Positions 10,157 to 18,243 of a DNA stretch of 64,000 nt are shown here, in pieces. This stretch comes from Azonexus sp. (GTDB lineage Bacteria; Pseudomonadota; Gammaproteobacteria; Burkholderiales; Rhodocyclaceae), in contig NZ_JAKLLH010000004.1 in NCBI RefSeq assembly GCF_023150235.1, positions 62,001 to 126,000 on the forward strand, in the 5' to 3' direction. The notes below the pieces were generated by a model, which saw nothing but the letters and a program-made list of their open reading frames with translations, was not told the DNA's origin and did no database searches. The translations under genes and the position numbers were made by a program. The stretch's first letter is position 1; the number at the start of each line of letters is the position of its first letter.

Positions 10157-11188
10157 ATGTTCAGTTTCCTGAAGAAAAAGATATCCGGTGACAGCGCGCC
10201 GACTGCCGGAGGCGACCAGCCCGCCGCCTCCGCTCCATCCGCTGCCTCGCCCGCCGAGCCGGCCGTCACCCCGGCGCCGGCACCCTCGTGGCGCGAGCGC
10301 CTGTTCAAGGGCCTGGCCAAGACTCGCGCCCAGCTCGGCGGCAAGCTCAAGTCGCTGTTCTCGCGCGGCAAGGTCGACGACGAACTGCTCGAAGAGCTGG
10401 AAACCCTGCTCCTGACCTCCGACGTCGGGATCGAGGCGACCACCCACCTGCTCAACGAACTCAAGGCGCGCGCCAAGCGCGACAAGCTCGATACCCCGGA
10501 GGCGATCCAGAAGGCCCTCTCCGACGCGCTGCACGAAACTCTGCTGCCGCTCGAACAGCCGCTCGACGTCTCCGGCCATAAACCCTTCGTGATCATGATC
10601 GCCGGCGTCAACGGCGCCGGCAAGACGACCTCGATCGGCAAGCTGGCCAAGTATTTCCAGAACCAGGGCAAGAGCGTGCTGCTGGCCGCCGGCGACACCT
10701 TCCGCGCCGCCGCCCGCGAACAATTGCAGACCTGGGGCGAGCGCAACAACGTGACGGTGATCGCGCAGGAATCCGGCGATCCGGCGGCGGTGATCTACGA
10801 CGCCATCTCGGCGGCCAAGGCGCGCGGCATCGACATCGTGCTTGCCGACACCGCCGGCCGTTTGCCGACCCAGTTGCACCTGATGGAAGAAATCGCCAAG
10901 GTCCGCCGCGTGATCCAGAAGGTCGACCCGACCGGTCCGCACGAAACCCTGCTCGTGCTCGACGCCAACATCGGCCAGAACGCGCTGCAGCAGGTCAAGG
11001 CCTTCGACAAGGCGATCAACGTCACCGGCCTGGTCGTGACCAAGCTCGACGGCACCGCCAAGGGCGGCGTCATCGCCGGCATCGCCCGCCAGTGCCCGAA
11101 GCCGATCCGCTTCATCGGCGTCGGCGAACAGATCGACGACCTGCGCCCCTTCGTCGCGCGCGATTTCGTCGATGCGCTGTTCGAGTAG
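10157..11188 (+). CDS. ftsY: Signal recognition particle receptor FtsY
   Basis: SRP receptor GTPase that brings ribosome-nascent chain complexes to the membrane. 343 aa: a short Ala/Pro-rich N-terminal region (about 1-50), then the N domain, then the G domain with GVNGAGKTTSIGKLA (P-loop), DTFRAAAREQL, DTAGRLPTQ and TKLDGTAKGG. It is divergent from the M16 genes and upstream of ftsE-ftsX, the classic ftsYEX order, although a tandem repeat now separates ftsY from ftsE. Confidence 0.97.
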   Translation: MFSFLKKKISGDSAPTAGGDQPAASAPSAASPAEPAVTPAPAPSWRERLFKGLAKTRAQLGGKLKSLFSRGKVDDELLEELETLLLTSDVGIEATTHLLNELKARAKRDKLDTPEAIQKALSDALHETLLPLEQPLDVSGHKPFVIMIAGVNGAGKTTSIGKLAKYFQNQGKSVLLAAGDTFRAAAREQLQTWGERNNVTVIAQESGDPAAVIYDAISAAKARGIDIVLADTAGRLPTQLHLMEEIAKVRRVIQKVDPTGPHETLLVLDANIGQNALQQVKAFDKAINVTGLVVTKLDGTAKGGVIAGIARQCPKPIRFIGVGEQIDDLRPFVARDFVDALFE

Positions 11189-11299
11189 GATCGAGGATCG
11201 AGGATCGAGGATCAAGGATCAAGGATCAAGGATCAAGGATCAAGGATCAAGGATCAAGGATCAAGGATCAAGGATCAAGGATCAAGGATTCAGGATTCA
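11188..11299. repeat. Heptanucleotide tandem repeat (16 units)
   Basis: Begins on the last base of the ftsY stop codon: three GGATCGA units, eleven GGATCAA units and two GGATTCA units run without a gap. It lies between ftsY and ftsE, outside both genes. Related units occur between tatA and tatB at 45194-45263. Copy number is likely variable between strains. Confidence 0.95.
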
Positions 11300-11355
11300 G
11301 TGGGGGAGGGGGGTTCCCCTCTAGCGCCTAACATCTAACCGCTACCAGCTAAAAC

Positions 11356-12006
11356 ATGATCGTTGCCAGCAACCTGACCAAGCGCTACCCCGGTGGGCTG
11401 CAGGCCCTGCACGACGTCAGTTTCGAGATTTCGGCGGGGGAGATGGTGTGCGTGACCGGCCATTCGGGGGCCGGCAAGACGACGCTGATCAAGCTGGTCT
11501 CGACCATCGAGCCGCCGACCGCCGGCAGCTTGCTGGTCAATGGCCAGAACCTCGCGGCCTTGCGCCGCAGTGCGCTGCCTTTCGTGCGGCGCAATTTCGG
11601 CCTGATCTTCCAGGACCAGAAACTGCTGTTCGACCGCAGCGCGCTGGAGAACGTGCTGCTGCCGCTGGAAATCGTCGGCCTGCCCTACCGCGAGGCGGTG
11701 CGCCGGGCGCAGGCGGCGCTCGACAAGGTGGGCCTGCTCGAACGCGCCAAGGCCAACCCGGTGGCGCTGTCGGGCGGAGAACAGCAGCGGCTGGCGATTG
11801 CCCGGGCGGTGGTCAACCGGCCGGCGGTGCTGGTCGCCGACGAGCCGACCGGCAACCTCGATACCGAGTCGGCGGAGCAGATCTTCGCCATTTTTGAATC
11901 CTTCCACCAGGTCGGCGTCACCGTCGTGATCGCCACCCACGACCTTGGCTGCATCCGCCGCTTCGAGCCGCGGGTGCTGCGTCTCGACCACGGGAGGCTG
12001 CTATGA
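11356..12006 (+). CDS. ftsE: Cell division ABC transporter ATP-binding protein FtsE
   Basis: 216-aa ATPase of the FtsEX complex, which controls peptidoglycan hydrolases at the division septum. Walker A GHSGAGKTT, Q-loop FQDQKLL, ABC signature LSGGEQQRLAIARA, Walker B VLVADEPTGNLD and H-switch ATHD are present. The stop overlaps the ftsX start by 4 bp. Confidence 0.97.
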   Translation: MIVASNLTKRYPGGLQALHDVSFEISAGEMVCVTGHSGAGKTTLIKLVSTIEPPTAGSLLVNGQNLAALRRSALPFVRRNFGLIFQDQKLLFDRSALENVLLPLEIVGLPYREAVRRAQAALDKVGLLERAKANPVALSGGEQQRLAIARAVVNRPAVLVADEPTGNLDTESAEQIFAIFESFHQVGVTVVIATHDLGCIRRFEPRVLRLDHGRLL

Positions 12007-12914
12007 ACTCCTGGCTGGCCCAGCATCAGGCCGCTTGCGGCCGCGCCGTCCGCCGCCTGCTGGCGGCGCCGCTCAACACCTTGCTCTCGCTGCTGGTGAT
12101 CGGCATCGCGCTGACCATTCCCGCCTTCGGCTACCTGGTCCTCGACAGCTTGCGCCAGTTGGGCCATGGCGCTGCCGGCGCCCAGCAGGTCAGTGTCTTC
12201 ATGCAGCTCGACGCGAGCAGGAAGGAAGTCGCCGAGATCGAGGCCCGGCTGCAGGCCGTGGCGCCCGCTCGCTGGCGCTTTGTACCGCGCGACGAGGCGC
12301 TGGCGCGGCTCAAGGGCAACGAGGGGATGGTTGAAATCGTCGCCAGCCTGCCGCGCAACCCCTTGCCCGACGCGTTCGTGGTCGAACCGCCGAGTCTTGC
12401 ACCAGATGCGGCGCCGGAGGCGCTGGAGGTGCTGAAGAAGGAAATCTCGGGCTGGCCCAAGGTCGAGCATGTCCAACTTGACTCGGCCTGGGTGCGGCGC
12501 TTCGACGCCTTCATCCGGATCGGCCGGCTGGCGCTCGGGATGCTGGCGGCGGTGTTTGCTGCCGGCTTGATCGCGGTGACCTTCAACACCATCCGCTTGC
12601 AGGTTCTCGGTCATGCCGCCGAGATCGAGGTGGCGCGGATGATCGGTGCCACCGACACCTTCATCAGCCGCCCCTTCCATTATTTTGGTGCCTTGCAGGG
12701 GGCTGCCGGCGGTCTGCTCGCGGCCTTGCTGGTGGCGCTCGGATTGGCGCTGCTGGCTGGCCCGGTCGGCGAACTGGCGGCACTCTATGGGGCCCAGTTC
12801 GCGCTGCGGACCTTGGGCCTGGCCGAAGTCGCCGCGCTGGTCGGCTGTGGCGGCCTGCTCGGCTGGCTCGGCGGACAGTTGTCGGTGCGTCTGTCGCTGC
12901 GCCAGTTCGACTAG
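12003..12914 (+). CDS. ftsX: Cell division ABC transporter permease FtsX
   Basis: 303 aa. A cytoplasmic N-terminus is followed by TM1 (LNTLLSLLVIGIALTIPAFG), a large periplasmic loop (about 65-165) that in this family contacts a murein hydrolase activator, and three further TM segments at the C-terminus. The conserved EIEVARMIGATDTFISRPF sits in the cytoplasmic loop. Translationally coupled to ftsE. Confidence 0.95.
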   Translation: MNSWLAQHQAACGRAVRRLLAAPLNTLLSLLVIGIALTIPAFGYLVLDSLRQLGHGAAGAQQVSVFMQLDASRKEVAEIEARLQAVAPARWRFVPRDEALARLKGNEGMVEIVASLPRNPLPDAFVVEPPSLAPDAAPEALEVLKKEISGWPKVEHVQLDSAWVRRFDAFIRIGRLALGMLAAVFAAGLIAVTFNTIRLQVLGHAAEIEVARMIGATDTFISRPFHYFGALQGAAGGLLAALLVALGLALLAGPVGELAALYGAQFALRTLGLAEVAALVGCGGLLGWLGGQLSVRLSLRQFD

Positions 12915-12997
12915 CCGCAGCGGGGCGGCGGATGAGTGTTTCCAGCCGTTTGCTCATGTCTTTCCGGCTGCCCGGCGGGCCGCGTTTTTGCTCAAAA

Positions 12998-13015
12998 TTC
13001 ACGGTCGACCGTGAA
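12998..13015. repeat. Dispersed palindrome TTCACGGTCGACCGTGAA, perfect copy
   Basis: A perfect 18-bp inverted repeat in the ftsX to oxidoreductase gap, followed by an A-run. An identical 18-mer lies inside tldD at 48990-49007, and shorter copies are at 34809, 56241, 59216 and 59924. Two exact 18-bp matches in 64 kb are not expected by chance. Confidence 0.9.
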
Positions 13016-13101
13016 AAACGGCATTTTTGCCCCGGCCGAGGGGCCGGGCTTGCGTTCGCTGGCCGCGCCGGCGGTGCTCTCTCTTCCTTTTTCCCATCCT
13101 G

Positions 13102-14754
13102 ATGCGGCGGCGCGACTTCCTCCGCGTCGGGAGTGCCGGTCTGGCCGGTCTGGGGCTGGCCGGCCTCGGGGCGACGCTTGCCGCTTGCCAGCCTCGCCGG
13201 CCACCCTTGCCGCCGGGTGAGTTGCTGGGGGGCAACCCTCCCGCCGCCCATCGTTTGCGCAACGGAGACTTTCCGGCACCCGACGAGTTTCGCCGGGTCG
13301 GCACGGTGATCGTCGGCGGCGGGGTGTCCGGCATGTCGGCCGCCTGGCAACTGAACAAGGCCGGGATCGACGATTTCGTCGTGCTCGAAATGGAATCCGA
13401 ACCCGGCGGCAATTCGCGCGCCGGTCAGTCGCCGTTGTGCGCCTATCCCTGGGGGGCGCATTACCTGCCGCTGCCGGGCAGCGAGGCGCGGCTGGTGCGC
13501 GAACTGCTGGCCGAACTCGGCGTGCTGCACGGCGATCCCGGCGCCCGGCGCCCGACTTACGACGAGCGCTACCTCTGCGCGACGCCGCAGGAGCGGGTCT
13601 TCCGCGACGGCCTGTGGGAGGAGGGACTGTTGCCGCAGCTCGGGCTCGCTGCCGACGAGCGGGCGCAGCAAAGGCGCTTCGCCGAAACCGTCGAAGCCTT
13701 GAAGCAGCAGCGCGGGCGCGATGGCCTGCGGGTTTTCGCGCTGCCGCTGGCACTGGCCAGCCGCGACCCGGCCTGGCGGGCGCTCGACCGGGTCAGCTTC
13801 GCCGACTGGCTGCAGGCGCAGGGTTTTAGCGCGCCCAGCCTGCACTGGCTGGCCAACTACGCTTGCCGCGACGATTACGGGCTGAGCCACCACGAGACCT
13901 CGGCCTGGGCTGGGCTGCATTACTTTGCCTGCCGCAACGGCGAGGCGATGAACGCTGCCGGCGACTGCGTGCTCACTGCGCCGGAGGGCAATGCCTGGCT
14001 GTTGCGCGGGCTGGCTGCGCACGCTGCTGGCCGGATCGTCACCGACGCGCTGGTATGGCGTATCGATGAGGAAAAGGACGGATTTACGGTCGACTGCCTG
14101 AGTGGTGAAAAATCCCGCCGCTATCACGCCAAAAGGCTGCTCTGGGCGGCGCCGGCTTTCGTCCTGCCGCGCGTCTGGCGCAACGTCCCGGGGCCGCTCA
14201 AGGCCGCCGCCGGCAGCGGCGATTACGCGCCCTGGCTGGTTGCCAACCTGCATCTCGAACGCCTGCCGCAGCAGCGTCACGGCGCCGCGCCGGCCTGGGA
14301 CAACATTCTTTACGCCAGCGCGCTCGACGGCAGCGCCGGTCTGGGCTACGTCGACGCCTCGCATCAACTGCTGCGCCGGCACCAGGGCGGCAGCATCTAC
14401 ACCTACTACCGGCCGCTCTCCGCGCTGGCGCCGGCCGCCGCCCGCCAGTTGCTGCTGAGCGCCACACAAGCGGATTGGGCCGACGCCATTCTCGGTGAGC
14501 TGGAGCGCGTTCACCCCGACCTGCGCGAAGTGGTCAGCCGCCTCGACGTGATGCGCTACGGCCACGCCATGCGCCGACCAGTGCCGGGCAGCCTGTTTCA
14601 TGGCCAGCGACGGACCCTGCTCGCCTTCCGCCATCCCCGGCTGGCGCTGGCGCATGCCGACCTGTCGGGAATTTCCCTGTTCGAGGAAGCGCAATACCGG
14701 GGGGTTCTTGCCGCGCGGCAACTGCTGGGAGAAAAGCGGCGGCTACCCAGCTGA
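13102..14754 (+). CDS. Tat-exported flavin amine-oxidase-like lipoprotein
   Basis: 550 aa from ATG 13102. The N-terminus MRRRDFLRVGSAGLAGLGLAG is a twin-arginine signal, and GATLAAC is a lipobox, so it is probably a folded, lipid-anchored periplasmic enzyme. TVIVGGGVSGMSAAWQLNKAGI is the FAD-binding Rossmann motif and EMESEPGGNSRAG is the usual amine-oxidase/protoporphyrinogen-oxidase continuation. The C-terminal HPRLALAHADLSGISLFEEAQYRGVLAARQLL resembles the FAD-closing segment. The substrate is unknown; no partner gene is adjacent. Confidence 0.82.
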   Translation: MRRRDFLRVGSAGLAGLGLAGLGATLAACQPRRPPLPPGELLGGNPPAAHRLRNGDFPAPDEFRRVGTVIVGGGVSGMSAAWQLNKAGIDDFVVLEMESEPGGNSRAGQSPLCAYPWGAHYLPLPGSEARLVRELLAELGVLHGDPGARRPTYDERYLCATPQERVFRDGLWEEGLLPQLGLAADERAQQRRFAETVEALKQQRGRDGLRVFALPLALASRDPAWRALDRVSFADWLQAQGFSAPSLHWLANYACRDDYGLSHHETSAWAGLHYFACRNGEAMNAAGDCVLTAPEGNAWLLRGLAAHAAGRIVTDALVWRIDEEKDGFTVDCLSGEKSRRYHAKRLLWAAPAFVLPRVWRNVPGPLKAAAGSGDYAPWLVANLHLERLPQQRHGAAPAWDNILYASALDGSAGLGYVDASHQLLRRHQGGSIYTYYRPLSALAPAAARQLLLSATQADWADAILGELERVHPDLREVVSRLDVMRYGHAMRRPVPGSLFHGQRRTLLAFRHPRLALAHADLSGISLFEEAQYRGVLAARQLLGEKRRLPS

Positions 14755-14764
14755 TCGGCGATAG

Positions 14765-14780
14765 TTCACGGTCAACCATG
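14765..14780. repeat. Degenerate copy of the GGTCGACC palindrome
   Basis: TTCACGGTCAACCATG differs at two positions from the perfect palindrome. It lies just after the oxidoreductase stop, between two convergent genes. Confidence 0.5.
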
Positions 14781-14802
14781 CTGGTGAAGCAATTTCCCGG
14801 CC

Positions 14803-15615
14803 TTATTCCGCGTCGCTCCGGGGGGGATCTTCCCGGCCTCGTGGCGCGGTGGCAAGAATGCGTTGGATTGCTTCCGAGGCAGCGATCATTCCGAACACCG
14901 AGGTGACGCAGACTGAAGAGCCGAAGCCGGCACAGTTGAGGCCGGGGGCCGTCTTGTCCGTTGCACAGTTCCCCCGGTTTTCCGGGTAGCGCATGGCTTC
15001 GTCGGAATAAATGGCGGCGATGCCGAATTTCTTTTTCGGATCGCGGCTGTAGCCTTGCTCCCGGCGCAGTTGCGAGCGGATTTTTGCCAGCAGGGGATCC
15101 TGAACGGTCTGGGCGAGATCGCCGCAGATCACTCGTGTCGGGTCGATTTTCCCCCCCGCGGCACCGACCACGACGATGGGGCGGCGGGCGGTGCGGCATT
15201 GACGGATCATCGCGATCTTGGGCTTGACTTGATCGATGGCATCGACCACTACGTCGAACTCTCCGGCGAGCAAGGTTTCGCAATTCTCGGGGGTGACGAA
15301 ATCCTCGATGCAGCGAACTTCACAGGCCGAATTGATCCGGGCGATCCTGTCGCGCATGGCGTCCACCTTGGCCATGCCGTAGAGACCTTCCAGCGCGTGA
15401 ATCTGGCGGTTGGTATTCGATTCCGCCACCATGTCCAGATCGATCAGGGTGAGCCGGCCGACACCGCTCCGGGCCAGTGCTTCCACGGTCCACGAGCCAA
15501 CACCGCCAATTCCGACGACGCAGGCATGCGCTTCCCGGAGCCTGTACGCCGCCGCGTCGCCGAACAGGCGTGCCACGCCGCCGAAGCGGCGTTCGTTCCC
15601 GGACTCCACGCTCAT
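14803..15615 (-). CDS. tcdA: tRNA threonylcarbamoyladenosine dehydratase TcdA
   Basis: E1-like (ThiF/MoeB fold) enzyme that cyclises t6A37 of tRNA in an ATP-dependent reaction. 270 aa from ATG 15615 (MSVESGNERRFGG). RRFGGVARLFGDAA, the ATP-binding VVGIGGVGSWTVEALARSG, DLDMVAESNTNRQIHA, DAIDQVKPKIAMI and GSSVCVTSVFGM match YgdL/TcdA. The start overlaps the stop of the upstream HD-GYP gene by 4 bp. Confidence 0.93.
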   Translation of the reverse strand: MSVESGNERRFGGVARLFGDAAAYRLREAHACVVGIGGVGSWTVEALARSGVGRLTLIDLDMVAESNTNRQIHALEGLYGMAKVDAMRDRIARINSACEVRCIEDFVTPENCETLLAGEFDVVVDAIDQVKPKIAMIRQCRTARRPIVVVGAAGGKIDPTRVICGDLAQTVQDPLLAKIRSQLRREQGYSRDPKKKFGIAAIYSDEAMRYPENRGNCATDKTAPGLNCAGFGSSVCVTSVFGMIAASEAIQRILATAPRGREDPPRSDAE

Positions 15616-16721
15616 GCACTCTCCAGGGTTTTGCGGATCACCGTATTGAACGGCTCGATCCACTCCGGGGCAAATTGCTTGTTGCCGGCGTTGATTTCGG
15701 CCACGGCGCGCAGCACGGAGCGGTTTTTGCCCCGGTGGATATGCTTGAGCATCACTGCCTCGAAGGCATCGACGATGGCGAGAATTTTGGCTCCCGGATT
15801 GATCTGTTCGTTCTTCAATGCCATGGGATAGCCGCCGCCATCGTGCATTTCGTGATGCTGGGCCACCATTTCGGCAGCGGCATCCCAGCCGGGAATACGT
15901 TGCAGCAGACCGGCGGCAAAGCCGGGGTGGCGGCGGAGGATGGATTTCTCCTCGTCGCTCATGCGACCCAGCTTGAGCCAGACACTCTCCGGAAGCATCA
16001 TCATCCCGATATCGTGGATATAAACAGCTGCCTCAAGCTGGAGCGGGTCGGCCGGCGAGCCGGCAACCTTGTTGGTCTCCAGCGCCAGGCGCAAGATACG
16101 CGCGGTACGCCCCTTGAAAAGTGGCGAGCGGCTCTCGAATTGCAGTGCCAGCGAGCGGAAAAACGCCAGGTCGTCGTCTGGCCCGCCTTGCTCGATGGCC
16201 TGCGGCGGTAGCGGGCGCGCCGCAGGCGGCATGGGCGAACCGCTGATCGGACGAAAGCCGGTGACCGCCTCGATCAGGTCGGCCGCCAGTGGATCCAGCC
16301 TCTCTGCCGGTGCGCGGGAAACTTCCTCCAGGCCGCGCAGCAGCGTCTCCAGGCGCAAATGCTCAAGCGAACGGCCCGCCAGCGTGGCATCGGTCGCCAA
16401 TTCCAGACGGTCGACCGAGAGCAGGATCAGTTCGGCGAGGAGCTCCGAGAAGGGGAACTCGCCATCGCGAAAACGCGACATCAGGCTTTCGATCGGATGG
16501 GCGAGAAGCACCCCGATCTGGAATTTGCAGAGCGCCGCATCGCCCTTGATGTTGTGAATCGCCCGGAAAAGATCGGCCGTGACCTCGCGGTCGGCGGCAC
16601 CGCCCTTCAGCCGGGTTACATCGCGCTCGACCTGCGGCGCGCGGTCGCTCAGCACATCGGCGAATTCTTCCATTGCCTCGCGGTCCTGGATGGCCGGGGC
16701 GGTAAATGAACGCGTGTTCAT
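15612..16721 (-). CDS. HPt / HD-GYP domain protein (probable c-di-GMP phosphodiesterase)
   Basis: 369 aa. The N-terminal 120 residues resemble a histidine phosphotransfer domain (LFRAIHNIKGDAAL, with H as the likely phosphoacceptor). The C-terminal half is an HD-GYP domain with YIHDIGM, RRHPGFAAGLL, QHHEMHDGGGYP and AKILAIVDAFEAV, so all metal ligands and the GYP motif remain. The arrangement suggests phosphorelay control of c-di-GMP hydrolysis. No cognate kinase is adjacent. It overlaps tcdA by 4 bp. Confidence 0.87.
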   Translation of the reverse strand: MNTRSFTAPAIQDREAMEEFADVLSDRAPQVERDVTRLKGGAADREVTADLFRAIHNIKGDAALCKFQIGVLLAHPIESLMSRFRDGEFPFSELLAELILLSVDRLELATDATLAGRSLEHLRLETLLRGLEEVSRAPAERLDPLAADLIEAVTGFRPISGSPMPPAARPLPPQAIEQGGPDDDLAFFRSLALQFESRSPLFKGRTARILRLALETNKVAGSPADPLQLEAAVYIHDIGMMMLPESVWLKLGRMSDEEKSILRRHPGFAAGLLQRIPGWDAAAEMVAQHHEMHDGGGYPMALKNEQINPGAKILAIVDAFEAVMLKHIHRGKNRSVLRAVAEINAGNKQFAPEWIEPFNTVIRKTLESA

Positions 16722-16836
16722 GGTGATTCTCCCTGCGACGCAGTCAATGGTGGGTGAAGCTGCTGTTTTTGCCAGTTTAGCCGAAAGCCGCCCTTCTTCG
16801 TGCGATTCGGCGATCCCGGCGCGCTCTTGCCAACCC

Positions 16837-16866
16837 TTGACGCCAGGGTATCCGGGCGCCTAACAT
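16837..16866 (+). promoter_or_regulatory. Possible promoter of ispB
   Basis: TTGACG (16837-16842), an 18-bp spacer and TAACAT (16861-16866), about 28 bp before the GTG start of ispB. Pattern match only. Confidence 0.4.
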
Positions 16867-16894
16867 TCCGCGCTTCGCCAATGGGTTACCCACC

Positions 16895-17863
16895 GTGACA
16901 CTGGAACAGCTTTACGCCCTGATCGGGCAGGACATGAAGGCCGTCGATGCGGTCATCCGCGAACGGCTTCATTCGGATGTCGTTCTGGTCAGGCAGGTGG
17001 CGGAGTACATCATCAACAGCGGCGGCAAACGCATGCGCCCGGCCTTGCTGTTGCTGGTTGCCGGAGCGCTCGCCTACCGTGGAACCCGGCATCACGAACT
17101 GGCCGCCGTCGTCGAGTTCATTCACACCGCTACCCTCCTTCACGACGATGTGGTCGACGAGTCGGCCTTGCGCCGTGGTCGCGATACGGCCAATGCCGCC
17201 TTTGGCAACGCCGCCAGCGTGCTGGTCGGTGATTTCCTCTATTCGCGTGCCTTCCAGATGATGGTTGCAGTGGATGACATGCGCGTCATGCGGGTCCTCT
17301 CGGATGCGACCAATGTCATCGCCGAGGGCGAAGTCCTGCAGTTGATGAACTGCCATGACGCCGATGTCGACGAAGCGCGCTACATGCAGGTCATCCACTA
17401 CAAGACAGCCAAGCTGTTCGAGGCAGCAGCCCGTCTGGGGGCCATTCTCTGTGCCGCCCCTCCCGAACTGGAAGAGGCGGTGGCCAGCTACGGGATGCAC
17501 CTCGGTACCGCCTTCCAGCTGATCGACGATGTCCTTGATTATTCCGGTCAGGAAGCAGATACCGGCAAACATCTGGGAGACGACCTGGCCGAGGGCAAAC
17601 CGACCTTGCCGCTGATCTACGTCATGCAACACGGCACGCCGGAGCAGGCGGCCTGTGTGCGTGAGGCCATCGAGACCGGTGGTCGCGATGCTTTCCCCGA
17701 AGTTCTCGCCGCCATTCGCGCCACCGGGGCGCTGGGGCATGCCCGCATCTGTGCTCAGCGCGAGGCAGATGCCGCCAGGGCCGCAATTTCCGGGCTGGGG
17801 GCTTCCCAATACCGCGAAGCCCTGCTAGAATTGTGCTTCTTCGCTGTTGAGAGAAACCACTAA
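16895..17863 (+). CDS. ispB: Octaprenyl diphosphate synthase
   Basis: Trans-prenyltransferase that makes the ubiquinone side chain. 322 aa from GTG 16895 (MTLEQLYALIGQDM). INSGGKRMRPALLLL, first Asp-rich motif LLHDDVVDE followed by RRG, and second motif LIDDVLDYSG are typical of long-chain polyprenyl synthases. The next gene, tRNA-Pro, begins 17 bp after the stop, so the two are probably cotranscribed. Exact chain length cannot be read from the sequence. Confidence 0.95.
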   Translation: MTLEQLYALIGQDMKAVDAVIRERLHSDVVLVRQVAEYIINSGGKRMRPALLLLVAGALAYRGTRHHELAAVVEFIHTATLLHDDVVDESALRRGRDTANAAFGNAASVLVGDFLYSRAFQMMVAVDDMRVMRVLSDATNVIAEGEVLQLMNCHDADVDEARYMQVIHYKTAKLFEAAARLGAILCAAPPELEEAVASYGMHLGTAFQLIDDVLDYSGQEADTGKHLGDDLAEGKPTLPLIYVMQHGTPEQAACVREAIETGGRDAFPEVLAAIRATGALGHARICAQREADAARAAISGLGASQYREALLELCFFAVERNH

Positions 17864-17879
17864 GGTTCTCGGCAGAAGT

Positions 17880-17956
17880 CGGAGTGTAGCTCAGCCTGGT
17901 AGAGCACTGCGTTCGGGACGCAGGGGTCGCATGTTCGAATCATGTCACTCCGACCA
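17880..17956 (+). tRNA. tRNA-Pro (anticodon CGG)
   Basis: 77-nt cloverleaf with encoded CCA. Acceptor CGGAGTG pairs with CACTCCG, anticodon stem CTGCG/CGCAG, loop TTCGGGA with CGG at 17914-17916. A terminator-like hairpin follows directly. Confidence 0.97.
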
Positions 17957-17961
17957 ACATG

Positions 17962-17995
17962 AACCCTCGTATATCGATCGATTGCGAGGGTTTTT
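17962..17995 (+). terminator. Rho-independent terminator after tRNA-Pro
   Basis: AACCCTCG ... CGAGGGTT stem followed by a T-rich run (TTTTTGTTTTTTTG). It ends the ispB-tRNA unit and lies just before the next small gene. Confidence 0.8.
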
Positions 17996-18024
17996 GTTTT
18001 TTTGCTCCCGGCGAGGTCACCGCG

Positions 18025-18243
18025 ATGAAATACCTGCTCCTGCTGCTTTTGGTCGCTGTTCTGTGGTGGTTCCTGCGGCGTTCGTCGCGCTCCGTGCCTG
18101 AGCGGGCGGATGTCCGGCCGCAGGTGGTCGAGGATATCCGTCGTTGCGACCATTGCGGTGTCCATTTCCCCGTTAGCGATGGCGAAGAAGTGGCTGGCCG
18201 TTACTACTGCTGCAGCGAGCATCGCCGGGCTGCCGGGCAGTGA
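18025..18243 (+). CDS. Small membrane-anchored PP0621-family protein
   Basis: 72 aa from ATG 18025. An N-terminal hydrophobic segment (MKYLLLLLLVAVLWWFL) is followed by RRCDHCGVHFP ... RYYCCSEHR, a CxxC/CC-H pattern resembling a small zinc-binding finger. The position between ispB-tRNA-Pro and pilS is conserved in betaproteobacteria. Function unknown. Its stop overlaps the GTG start of pilS. Confidence 0.85.
   Translation: MKYLLLLLLVAVLWWFLRRSSRSVPERADVRPQVVEDIRRCDHCGVHFPVSDGEEVAGRYYCCSEHRRAAGQ

Noticed and set aside
11188-11299. Heptamer array as a CRISPR
   Set aside because: Units are contiguous with no spacers and are only 7 bp long.
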